A stretch of DNA of 64,000 bases from Streptomyces tropicalis (GTDB lineage Bacteria; Actinomycetota; Actinomycetes; Streptomycetales; Streptomycetaceae): NCBI RefSeq assembly GCF_029269835.1, contig NZ_JARJBB010000008.1:124001-188000 (forward strand), in the 5' to 3' direction. Positions 42,828 through 50,370 of this stretch are shown here, piece by piece. The position numbers and the translations under genes are program-made. The notes under the pieces are model-generated. The model was not told the DNA's origin and did no database searches. It worked only from the letters and a program-made list of their open reading frames with translations. Position 1 is the first letter of the stretch. Each line of letters starts with the position of its first letter.

Positions 42828-43496
42828 ATGTCGTCCATGACCTCGTGCGCCCCCACCGTCGGTTTCGACCTCGACATGACCCTCATCGACTCCCGCCCCG
42901 GCATCCGCGCCTGCTACCTGGCGCTGTCCGAGCGGACGGGCGTGCACATAGACGCCGACCTGGCCGTCACCCGGCTGGGACCGCCCCTCGCGCAGGAGCT
43001 GGAGCACTGGTTCCCGGCCGACCGGGTCGAGGCCGCCGGCGACCTGTACCGCGCGCTGTACCCGGCGTACGCGGTCGCGGTGACCCCCGCGCTGACCGGC
43101 GCCCGCGAGGCGGTCACGGCCGTGCAGCAGGCCGGCGGGCGGGCGCTCGTGGTCACCGCCAAGCACGAGCCCAACGCCCGGCTGCACCTGGAGCACCTGG
43201 GCATCGCGGCCGACGCGGTGATCGGCGGGCTGTGGGCGGAGCAGAAGGCCGAGGCGCTGCGCGCGCACGGCGCCCGCGTCTACGTCGGCGACCACGTCGG
43301 GGACGTGCGCGGCGCCCGCACGGCGGGCGCGCTGTCGGTGGCGGTGGCCACCGGGCCGTGTGCCGCGGAGGAACTGCGCGCGGCCGGCGCGGACGTCGTC
43401 CTCGCCGATCTGACCGGGTTCCCGAATTGGTTTTCGGACTATCGCGCGGGCATTCGGCCGGACGGAGCCGCTTACCGGGAGTCGCCGCGCGCCTGA
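42828..43496 (+). CDS. HAD-superfamily phosphatase (phosphoglycolate-phosphatase-like)
   Basis: 222 residues from ATG 42828; ATG 42837 is also in frame. Motif I is GFDLDMTLIDS (nucleophile Asp near 14), motif II LVVTAKHEPN near 105, and motif III/IV are the Lys in AEQKAEALRAHG and YVGDHVGDVRGA near 155. A helical cap domain lies between motifs I and II, giving subclass I. It dephosphorylates a small cytoplasmic metabolite, identity unknown. The 3' end overlaps the convergent small membrane gene by 25 bases. Confidence 0.88.
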   Translation: MSSMTSCAPTVGFDLDMTLIDSRPGIRACYLALSERTGVHIDADLAVTRLGPPLAQELEHWFPADRVEAAGDLYRALYPAYAVAVTPALTGAREAVTAVQQAGGRALVVTAKHEPNARLHLEHLGIAADAVIGGLWAEQKAEALRAHGARVYVGDHVGDVRGARTAGALSVAVATGPCAAEELRAAGADVVLADLTGFPNWFSDYRAGIRPDGAAYRESPRA

Positions 43497-43723
43497 CGGC
43501 GGCCCGCCGCGATCGACCGGAGCAACCCCGCGCCCGCGATGAGGAACCCGACGGCCATGAGCATGCTCAGACCGAACATGTAGGTCGGAAAAGGCTTCGC
43601 GCCGAGGAACAGAGGCACCAGGGTGACCAGGGTGGCCACGGCGCCGACGAAGAACACGACGGCACCGGCACGGATCAGCCGGTCACCGGGCGCGGGGGAA
43701 TTCGTTCGGGTTTTGTCACGCAC
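43472..43723 (-). CDS. Small two-helix membrane protein
   Basis: 83 residues from GTG 43723; an upstream ATG at 43756 would add 11 residues. Two membrane segments: AGAVVFFVGAVATLVTLVPL and YMFGLSMLMAVGFLIAGAGL. The tail is basic. No family function known. It is divergent from the cold-shock gene and convergent with the HAD gene. Confidence 0.7.
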   Translation of the reverse strand: MRDKTRTNSPAPGDRLIRAGAVVFFVGAVATLVTLVPLFLGAKPFPTYMFGLSMLMAVGFLIAGAGLLRSIAAGRRQARGDSR

Positions 43724-43768
43724 CAGACCAGGGTAGTTCCCAGCGCGAAGGAACAACCCGGCGACGTC

Positions 43769-43796
43769 TTGTCACCCGCCCGCTGCCCATTAGCCT
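43769..43796 (+). promoter_or_regulatory. Promoter of the extended cold-shock gene
   Basis: -35 TTGTCA (43769-43774), a 16-base spacer and -10 TAGCCT (43791-43796). This implies an mRNA leader of about 85 bases before GTG 43888, as is common for csp genes. Confidence 0.55.
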
Positions 43797-43887
43797 GGGT
43801 ACCGGCGGGTCCGACGCGGCCCGCCCCAGTGCTATCAAGAGCCGTTTCCGAAGCAGTTTTCCGACGAGTACGAGGACGAGGACAGAC

Positions 43888-44271
43888 GTGCCTACCGGCA
43901 AGGTCAAGTGGTTCAACAGCGAGAAGGGCTTCGGCTTTCTCTCCCGCGACGACGGCGGGGACGTCTTCGTCCATTCCTCGGTCCTTCCCGCCGGAGTCGA
44001 GGTGCTCAAGCCGGGACAGCGCGTGGAGTTCGGTGTGGTGGCCGGTCAGCGCGGAGACCAGGCCCTGTCCGTGACGATCCTCGACCCGACCCCGTCGGTG
44101 GCGGCCGCGCAGCGCCGCAAGCCGGACGAGCTGGCCTCCATCGTGCAGGACCTGACCACCGTCCTGGAGAACATCACGCCGATGCTGGAGAAGGGCCGCT
44201 ACCCGGAGAAGGCGTCCGGCAAGAAGATCGCGGGCCTGCTGCGCGCGGTCGCCGACGAGTTGGACGTCTAG
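43888..44271 (+). CDS. Cold-shock-domain protein with C-terminal extension
   Basis: 127 residues from GTG 43888. Residues 1-67 form a normal cold-shock domain (GKVKWFNSEKGFGFLSRDD with RNP1, and GDVFVHSSVLPAG with RNP2). An extra 60-residue helical tail follows (ASIVQDLTTVLENITPMLEK, then KKIAGLLRAVADEL). The tail is amphipathic and may dimerise or bind a partner. RNA/DNA-binding function is inferred from the domain. An unusually long terminator hairpin follows. Confidence 0.88.
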   Translation: MPTGKVKWFNSEKGFGFLSRDDGGDVFVHSSVLPAGVEVLKPGQRVEFGVVAGQRGDQALSVTILDPTPSVAAAQRRKPDELASIVQDLTTVLENITPMLEKGRYPEKASGKKIAGLLRAVADELDV

Positions 44272-44281
44272 GGCCCGGAGC

Positions 44282-44334
44282 CCCGACGCGAACGACCGGC
44301 CCGGAGACGCTCCGGGCCGGTCGTTCGCGTCGGG
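44282..44334. terminator. 24-bp perfect-stem terminator
   Basis: Bases 44282-44305 pair without mismatch with 44311-44334 across a five-base loop (GACGC); the inner stem is GGCCCGGA/TCCGGGCC. It lies between the convergent cold-shock and mqnD genes and likely stops both. Confidence 0.9.
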
Positions 44335-44358
44335 CGCTGCCGTCGCGGTGCGCGGGTC

Positions 44359-45234
44359 CTACGGGAAGTCGAGGGCGTCGGGGGCGAGGGGCGGGAGCAG
44401 GCCCTCGGCCGCCGCGCGGGTCAGCAGACCGCGGACGGCCGCGTAGCCGTCCTCGCCGAGGTCGGCGGTGAACTCGTTGACGTACAGCCCGATGTGCTGG
44501 TCGGCGACGGCCGGGTCCATCTCCTGCGCGTGCTCCATCACGTACGGCCGGGACGCCTCCGGGTCGTCCCAGGCGGCGCGCACGGAGGCGCGGACGGCGT
44601 CCGCGAGCGCCTTCAGCGCGGGCGCCCCCAGCGACCGCTTGGCGATGATCGCGCCGAGCGGGATCGGCAGCCCCGTGGTCTGCTCCCAGTGCTCGCCCAT
44701 GTCGGCGAGCTTGTGCAGGCCGTAGTTCTGGTAGGTGAAGCGCGCCTCGTGGATCACCAGGCCCGCGTCGACCTTGCCGTCCCGGACGGCCGGCATGATC
44801 TCGTGGAACGGCATCACCACGATCTCCCCGACCCCGCCCGGCACGGTGTCCGCGGCCCACAGGCGGAACAGCAGGTACGCCGTCGACCGCTCGCTCGGCA
44901 CCGCGACCGTGCGGCCCGCGAGTCCCGCACCGCCGGCGGCGTCCCCGGAGCCCGGCTCACGGGTGAGGACCAGCGGGCCGCAGCCCCGGCCCAGCGCGCC
45001 GCCGCAGGGCAGCAGCGCGTACTCGCCGAGGACGTACGGCAGCACCGCGTACGACACCTTCAGCACGTCGAACTCGCCGCGCTCGGCCATGCCGTTGGTG
45101 ACGTCGATGTCCGCGAAGGTGACGTCCGGCGCGGGGGCGCCCGGCACCCGGCCGTGGGCGAGGGCGTCGAAGACGAAGGTGTCGTTGGGGCAGGGGGAGT
45201 AGGCGATCTGCAGGCGCCGGCTGTCAGGGCTCAT
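44359..45234 (-). CDS. mqnD: 1,4-dihydroxy-6-naphthoate synthase, futalosine pathway
   Basis: 291 residues from ATG 45234. Periplasmic-binding-protein-like fold: IAYSPCPNDTFVFDALAHGR at the start, GEFDVLKVSYAVLPYVLGEY near 55, and KVDAGLVIHEARFTYQNYGL near 155. MqnD converts cyclic de-hypoxanthinyl futalosine to the dihydroxynaphthoate of menaquinone in the cytoplasm. It overlaps mqnB upstream by 11 bases. From memory these are SCO4326-SCO4327 in S. coelicolor, where the futalosine route was worked out. Confidence 0.93.
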   Translation of the reverse strand: MSPDSRRLQIAYSPCPNDTFVFDALAHGRVPGAPAPDVTFADIDVTNGMAERGEFDVLKVSYAVLPYVLGEYALLPCGGALGRGCGPLVLTREPGSGDAAGGAGLAGRTVAVPSERSTAYLLFRLWAADTVPGGVGEIVVMPFHEIMPAVRDGKVDAGLVIHEARFTYQNYGLHKLADMGEHWEQTTGLPIPLGAIIAKRSLGAPALKALADAVRASVRAAWDDPEASRPYVMEHAQEMDPAVADQHIGLYVNEFTADLGEDGYAAVRGLLTRAAAEGLLPPLAPDALDFP

Positions 45235-45922
45235 GTGGGTTCCAACTCTCCAGGACGGGCGCGAGCTTCCCGAACCCCGCGGCCAGTGCCGCCAGGGCGT
45301 CGCCGATCCGCCAGGCGGCGCGGTCGCGGGGGCCGACCGGGTTGGAGACCGCGCGGATCTCCAGCACGGGCACGCCGTGGGCGGCGGCCGCCTCCGCCAC
45401 GCCGAACCCCTCCATGGCCTCGGCCAGGGCACGCGGGTGGCGGGTGCGCAGCGCGTCGGCGCGGGCGGCGGTCCCGGTCACGGTCGACACGGTCAGCACC
45501 ACTCCGGTGCGGGCTCCCGTCGCCGCCGCGGTCGCCCGTACGAGTGCGGCGGGCGGACGGTGGGTGACGGTGCCGAAGCCCAGCTCGGTGACGGGCAGGA
45601 AGCCGTCGGCGGTCTCGGCGCCGAGGTCGGCGGCGGTGATCTCGTCGGCGACGACGAGGGAGGCGACGGGTGCGTGCGGCGCGAAGCCGCCGCCGACACC
45701 GGCGGACACGACGAGGTCGTAGGGGGCGCCGGCCAGGGCGGCCGCGGTCAGGGCCGACGCCGTGCGGGCGGCCGCCGGGGCCGGTCCGACACCGGCGGCG
45801 AGCAGGTCGAACCCGGCGGCCCGGTGCACGGTCGCGCCGGGCAGTGCCACCTCGCGGACCGGGTCCGGGAACGCCCGGGCCACCGCGTCCCGTTCGGCGG
45901 GGACGGCGGTGGCCACGAGCAC
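45224..45922 (-). CDS. mqnB: Futalosine hydrolase
   Basis: 232 residues from GTG 45922. Nucleoside-phosphorylase/nucleosidase fold: VLVATAVPAERDAVARAF, the glycine-rich DLVVSAGVGGGFAPHAPV near 75-95, and AMEGFGVAEAAAAHGVPVLE near 170-190 (the ribose-binding Met-Glu-Gly). It releases hypoxanthine from futalosine. The first usable GTG has a poor ribosome binding site. An in-frame CTG at 45943 overlaps the previous stop (CTGA), with GAAGGA just upstream, and could be the true start. Confidence 0.9.
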   Translation of the reverse strand: MLVATAVPAERDAVARAFPDPVREVALPGATVHRAAGFDLLAAGVGPAPAAARTASALTAAALAGAPYDLVVSAGVGGGFAPHAPVASLVVADEITAADLGAETADGFLPVTELGFGTVTHRPPAALVRATAAATGARTGVVLTVSTVTGTAARADALRTRHPRALAEAMEGFGVAEAAAAHGVPVLEIRAVSNPVGPRDRAAWRIGDALAALAAGFGKLAPVLESWNPHEP

Positions 45923-45939
45923 GCGTGCGGGGGACGTGG

Positions 45940-46413
45940 TCAGGAGTCCTTCGTCAGCTTGAAGGACCACAGACCGGTCACGTTCTTGTCGCCCTCCTTG
46001 ATCGACACCAGCGTCGAGTTGCCGCTGGCGCCGTACTGGGCGTTGAAGAACACGCTGCCCGGGATGGTCCGGTAGGTCTTGGTGCTGGAGTCGGTCAGCG
46101 GCTGACCGTTCATCAGGATCGTCCAGCCCTTGTCCGCGATCTTCGGGTCGACGCCGAAGCGGACCGTGTCGTCGGGGTCGACCTTGATCGACTTGATGCC
46201 GGTGCCCTTCAGGCACTTCGCCAGGTCGGCGGCCTTGAGCGCGTTGCCGTCGTTGTAGCAGGTGGCCTCCGAGCTCACCGTGGACCGGCCGACGGTGATC
46301 GTGGACAGCGGCGTCGGCTTCTGGCAGGCCGAGAGGGCGAGCAGTCCGGCGGTAACGGCGCCGGCAGCGGCGACGGCGCGGCGGCGTCGCACGGCGGATT
46401 GCAGCGAGGTCAT
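45940..46413 (-). CDS. DUF2771 lipoprotein
   Basis: 157 residues from ATG 46413. Lipoprotein signal ending LLALSAC near 30. The mature part (STITVGRSTVSSEATCYNDG, DDTVRFGVDPKIADKGWTIL, GSVFFNAQYG) matches DUF2771, an actinobacterial surface protein family of unknown role with a conserved disulfide-type Cys pair. It is the first gene of a DUF2771-mqnB-mqnD set on the reverse strand, with overlapping or near-overlapping ends, suggesting one operon. Confidence 0.88.
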   Translation of the reverse strand: MTSLQSAVRRRRAVAAAGAVTAGLLALSACQKPTPLSTITVGRSTVSSEATCYNDGNALKAADLAKCLKGTGIKSIKVDPDDTVRFGVDPKIADKGWTILMNGQPLTDSSTKTYRTIPGSVFFNAQYGASGNSTLVSIKEGDKNVTGLWSFKLTKDS

Positions 46414-46489
46414 GGCCGAAGGCTATCGGGCACGTCGAGCCCTCCGGCCACGCGGGGGTACGGCGTGCCGTCCCGCCCCGTCCCGCGGA

Positions 46490-46512
46490 GCCGCGGGGGT
46501 ACCCCCCGCGGC
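46490..46512 (-). terminator. Terminator after MFS gene
   Basis: GCCGCGGGGGT pairs with ACCCCCCGCGGC (one bulged C), starting seven bases beyond the MFS stop on the reverse strand. Confidence 0.6.
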
Positions 46513-46518
46513 CGGGGC

Positions 46519-47952
46519 TCAGGCCACGCGGGGCCGGGACGCGCCCCCGTGCCGGGCCGAGGCCAGCAACCCGCGGACGGTGGTCAGCCATCCGGCTGCC
46601 ACGATGGCGGCCGCCACCGACAGGCCCAGCGTGCCGTTCAGCGGCAGCACGATGCCGACGGCACCGCCGAGCACCCACGCCATCTGCAGCATCGTCTCGG
46701 ACCGGGCGAACGCCGAGGTGCGCACCAGCTCGGGCACGTCCCGCTGGATCAGCGCGTCCAGGGACAGCTTGGCCAGCGCCTGCGCGAAGCCCGCGATCGC
46801 GGCCAGGCAGGCCACCAGGAACGCGCCGAAGAAGACCGTCGCGGTGACCGCCACCCCCAGCACGATCGCCACCACGGTCACGATGATCAGCTCCGGGGCC
46901 CGCGACCGCAGCCAGGCCCCGACCGCCGTGCCGAGCGCGTTGCCCGCTCCCGCCGCGACGCCCACGACCCCCAGGGACACCGCCGCGCTCTGCCCGGCCA
47001 TCGGGTGCTCGCGCAGCAGGAAGGCGAGGAAGAAGATCAGGAAGCCGGACAGGCAGCGCAGGCAGGCGTTCGCGCCGAGGGCGTGCGTCACGGCCGGGCC
47101 GACCGTGCGCAGGCCGGGCCGCTTCGCCGACCTGCGGTGCGGGCCGTGCAGATGCCGTTCGTCCGCCGCCAGCAGGGCCCGGTCCTCGCCGCGTGCCGAG
47201 TCGACCTTCGGCGGCAGCGAGAAGGACAGGAAGGTCCCCGCCACGAAGATCACGAAGGCGCCGTAGAGCGGCCAGGGCGAGCCGACGGCCTGGAGCCCGG
47301 CGCCGATCGGGGCGGCCACGCCGGTGGCGAGCAGCCCGCCGAGCGTCACCCGGGAGTTCGCCTTCACCAGCGAGAACCGGGGCGGCAGCAGCCGGGGCAC
47401 CACGGCGCTGCGCACCACCCCGTACGCCTTGGAGGCGACCAGCACCCCGAGCGCCGCCGGATACAGCTCCAGGCCGCCGGTCGCCGCCGCCCCCGAGATG
47501 ATCAGCGCGAGCAGCGCGCGGGCGAACATCGCGCCGGCCATCGCGGCGCGCCGCCCGTGCGGCAGGCGGTCCAGGAGCGGGCCGATCACCGGCGCCAGCA
47601 CGGTGAAGGGGGCCATCGTGATGGCCAGGTAGAGCGCGACCCGGCCGCGGGCCTCGTCGGTGGGCACCGAGAAGAAGACGGTGGAGGCCAGGGCGACGGT
47701 GATCATGACATCGCCGGCGCCGTTCACCGCGTGCAGTTCGATCAGCTTGCCGAGTCCGGACTCGCCGGCGCCGTGCGCGTGGGTGGCCCGGCGGATCTGG
47801 CGGACGGTCCCCGAGACCGGGAGCCGCAGGGCGCGGCCCACCGCGCGGACGGGCCCGCCGAACCGGCCCGAACCACTGCCCCGGCTGCTCCCCTTGACCC
47901 CCTTGGCCCCACCGATCCCGGCGGCGCCCGGGGGCGTCCTCGCGGCTGCCAC
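46519..47952 (-). CDS. MFS transporter (12 helices)
   Basis: 477 residues from GTG 47952; the open frame extends further upstream, but that part has no ribosome binding site and atypical composition. After a basic cytoplasmic head of about 60 residues (GSSRGSGSGRFGGPVRAVGR), some twelve membrane helices follow. The A-like loop is GPLLDRLPHGRRAAM. The first helix region, LIELHAVNGAGDVMITVALA, is typical of an actinobacterial MFS subgroup often found by DUF2771 and DUF3027 genes. Substrate unknown. Confidence 0.85.
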   Translation of the reverse strand: MAAARTPPGAAGIGGAKGVKGSSRGSGSGRFGGPVRAVGRALRLPVSGTVRQIRRATHAHGAGESGLGKLIELHAVNGAGDVMITVALASTVFFSVPTDEARGRVALYLAITMAPFTVLAPVIGPLLDRLPHGRRAAMAGAMFARALLALIISGAAATGGLELYPAALGVLVASKAYGVVRSAVVPRLLPPRFSLVKANSRVTLGGLLATGVAAPIGAGLQAVGSPWPLYGAFVIFVAGTFLSFSLPPKVDSARGEDRALLAADERHLHGPHRRSAKRPGLRTVGPAVTHALGANACLRCLSGFLIFFLAFLLREHPMAGQSAAVSLGVVGVAAGAGNALGTAVGAWLRSRAPELIIVTVVAIVLGVAVTATVFFGAFLVACLAAIAGFAQALAKLSLDALIQRDVPELVRTSAFARSETMLQMAWVLGGAVGIVLPLNGTLGLSVAAAIVAAGWLTTVRGLLASARHGGASRPRVA

Positions 47953-48397
47953 CCCGTCATAGTGCCCCGAGACCGGCACGGGTAGTGCGAAGACGGCACG
48001 GACGGAACGGGGGATCCGGCCGAAGGCACCCTTGCGGCCCCCGCCCGGGGCGGCCGCCCCGCCCGGGCGGTCGCGTCTCGCGGGAGGCCCTTCCGGACCG
48101 TCCCGGCGCCCCTCCGTCCGGCCCCGGTAGGCCATGACCGGGAAGGAAACTCCCGCCGCGCGGCGGCGAAGCACCCCGTCGGTGTAGGCCGAGCGCACGC
48201 GAGAAGGTAGCGTGCACAGCGCGTCGCGCGAACGTTCTCGGCCGCGCGCCTTACGCGCATACCGCAGAATGGATGACGTAGGTGCGCCCGAGTGCGATCG
48301 GGCGTGGACGTCGACGCGGTCCCCGGGTCCGCTCCGTCCGCACCCCCGCCCTCAGGCCGGCGCACCCGAGAGACGGCGTAGGAGAGAAGCGATACCT

Positions 48398-49327
48398 GTG
48401 AGCGCAGCGACCACGCGAAGCCGCACCCCCGACCGCCTGTGCGCCGAGGCCGTCGACCTCGCCCGCGCCGCAGCCGAGGAGGCGGCGGCTCCCGGCGTCG
48501 TCGGCGAGCACGAGGGCGTCGTGTCCGAGGGTGACCGCGTCGTCACGCACTACTTCGCCTGCACGGAACCGGGCTACCGCGGCTGGCGCTGGGCCGCGAC
48601 CGTCGCCCGCGCCTCCCGCGCCAAGGTCGTCACCCTCGACGAGGTCGTCCTGCTGCCCGGCTCCGACGCCGTGCTGGCACCCGAGTGGGTGCCGTGGAGC
48701 GAGCGGCTGCGCCCCGGCGACCTGGGCCCCGGCGACCTGCTGCCCACCGACGCCGACGACCTGCGGCTGGAGCCCGGGTTCTCCGGCGAGGACGAGCCGG
48801 CCCCCAACTCTGCCGTCTCCAAGGACATGGCCGAGCTGGTGGAGGCGGAGGACGCCGAGGTCACCGCCGTCCCGCCGCGCAGCCTCCCGGCGGCGCCCTC
48901 GCGCGGTTCGATCGCGGCGGTCGCCGAGGAGATCGGCATGCGGCGCGCCCGCGTACTCTCCCGGTACGGGCTGCACACCGCCGCCGACCGCTGGGAGGAG
49001 TCCTTCGGCGCGAAGACGCCGATGGCCCAGGCGGCCCCCGCCACGTGCGTGAGCTGCGCGTTCCTGGTCCACATGGGGGGCTCCCTCGGCCAGGCCTTCG
49101 GTGTGTGCGCCAACGAGTTCGCCCCGGCCGACGGCCGCGTGGTGTCACTGGCGTACGGCTGCGGCGGGCACTCCGAGGCCGCGGTCATGCCGAAGCCGCC
49201 GCAGCCCGCCGCACCGGTGCTCGACGAGACCCGGGTGGAGCCCTTCCCGCTGCGCCCGTCCCGGGACTCCGGCTCCGTGCCGGAGTCGGCGGCGGACGAC
49301 GCGACGGCGGACCTGGGCCACTCGTAG
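48398..49327 (+). CDS. DUF3027 family protein
   Basis: 309 residues from GTG 48398, with GGAGAG eleven bases upstream; an upstream ATG (48212) would add 62 atypical residues. Conserved blocks: YFACTEPGYRGWRWAATVAR near 55-75, VPWSERLRPGDLGPGDLLPT near 105-125, and the Cys-containing TCVSCAFLVHMGGSLGQAFG with VCANEFAPADGRVV near 215-250. The spaced cysteines suggest a metal site. DUF3027 is actinobacteria-specific and of unknown function. Confidence 0.88.
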   Translation: MSAATTRSRTPDRLCAEAVDLARAAAEEAAAPGVVGEHEGVVSEGDRVVTHYFACTEPGYRGWRWAATVARASRAKVVTLDEVVLLPGSDAVLAPEWVPWSERLRPGDLGPGDLLPTDADDLRLEPGFSGEDEPAPNSAVSKDMAELVEAEDAEVTAVPPRSLPAAPSRGSIAAVAEEIGMRRARVLSRYGLHTAADRWEESFGAKTPMAQAAPATCVSCAFLVHMGGSLGQAFGVCANEFAPADGRVVSLAYGCGGHSEAAVMPKPPQPAAPVLDETRVEPFPLRPSRDSGSVPESAADDATADLGHS

Positions 49328-50370
49328 CCGGCCGGCCGCCCTCCCGGGCGGCCCCACCGTCCCCCGGGGCCGTCCCCCGGGGCCGTCCCCCGGGGCCGTC
49401 CCACGCTGCGGACCCGCCGACCGCCGTCCGCGCACCCCGCCCGCCCCGCGCCCGCCCACCTGCCTCTCCGGGTCGGCTCCGGTGCGCTCTGCGCGACGCC
49501 CGCCCTCGCCGGGACGCCTCGTCGTGTCCGGCCGCGTTCCGCGCGCGGCGCGGGCGCGTACCCGCCCACGGATGGCGGCCCGCCCTGCGCGGCGCTCGGC
49601 CGCCCTCGGGGGCGCCGCCGTGTCCGGCCGCCCCCTGCCCGAACCGCGGCGCGCTCGCCCGCCCACCTGCCTCTCCGGGAGCTTCCGGCCCTCCCTGCGC
49701 GATGCTCGCCCTCGCCGGGACGCCTCGTCGTGTCCGGCCGCGTTCCGCCCGCGGCGTGGGCGCGTACCCGCCCACGGGTGGCGGCCCGCCCTGCGCGGCG
49801 CTCGGCCGCCCTCGGGGGCGCCGCCGTGTCCGGCCGCCCCCTGCCCGAACCGCGGCGCGCTCGCCCGCCCACCCCTCCGTGCGGCTCCGCACGCCTCTGC
49901 GGGACACCCGGCCGCCCGCGCCGGGCGCGGGGACGCGCCGGCCGTGTCCTGCCCGCGCTCGCTCTCCCGCCCCTCCGGGGCAGCCGCCCGCCTCCTCCGG
50001 GGCAGCCGCCGCCCCCACCGGTCGCCCCCGCCCGCCGTGGGGCATCCGACCGTCCGCGCCGGGCGCGGCGCCGCCTCCGGACGGGGCGCGGGGCCGTGTC
50101 CGGGCCGGGCGCGGCGCCGCCTCCGGACGGGGCGCGGCGCCGCCTCCGGTCGTGCCCCGAGGGACGCTCCTGCGTACCCGGGGCGGCGTCAGCCCGTGGT
50201 GTCGGTAGTCGTCCCCCCGGGTGAGGGCGGGCGCGGGGGACCGTCCGTCTTCGGCGGGCGGGGGCCCGGATCCGGAGCGTGCGGCGGGGTCCGCGTGCCC
50301 CGTCCTGGGCGCGGGGGCCGGTCCGCGGCGCGGTACCTTCGTCGTCGTCACGCCGATGAGGAGAGTGAAC
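49328..50370. repeat. 1-kb GC-rich repeat tract, including a 207-bp tandem duplication
   Basis: Three structures. First, three to four copies of GTCCCCCGGGGCC near 49362-49403. Second, a unit of about 207 bases: copy 1 at 49451-49657, copy 2 at 49658-49863, then the start of a third copy; the copies differ at only a few percent of bases. Third, short CGGACGGGGCGCGG repeats around 50085-50150. Long open frames cross it on both strands but have no start signals, low complexity and no family match. I call it non-coding. Confidence 0.75.
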
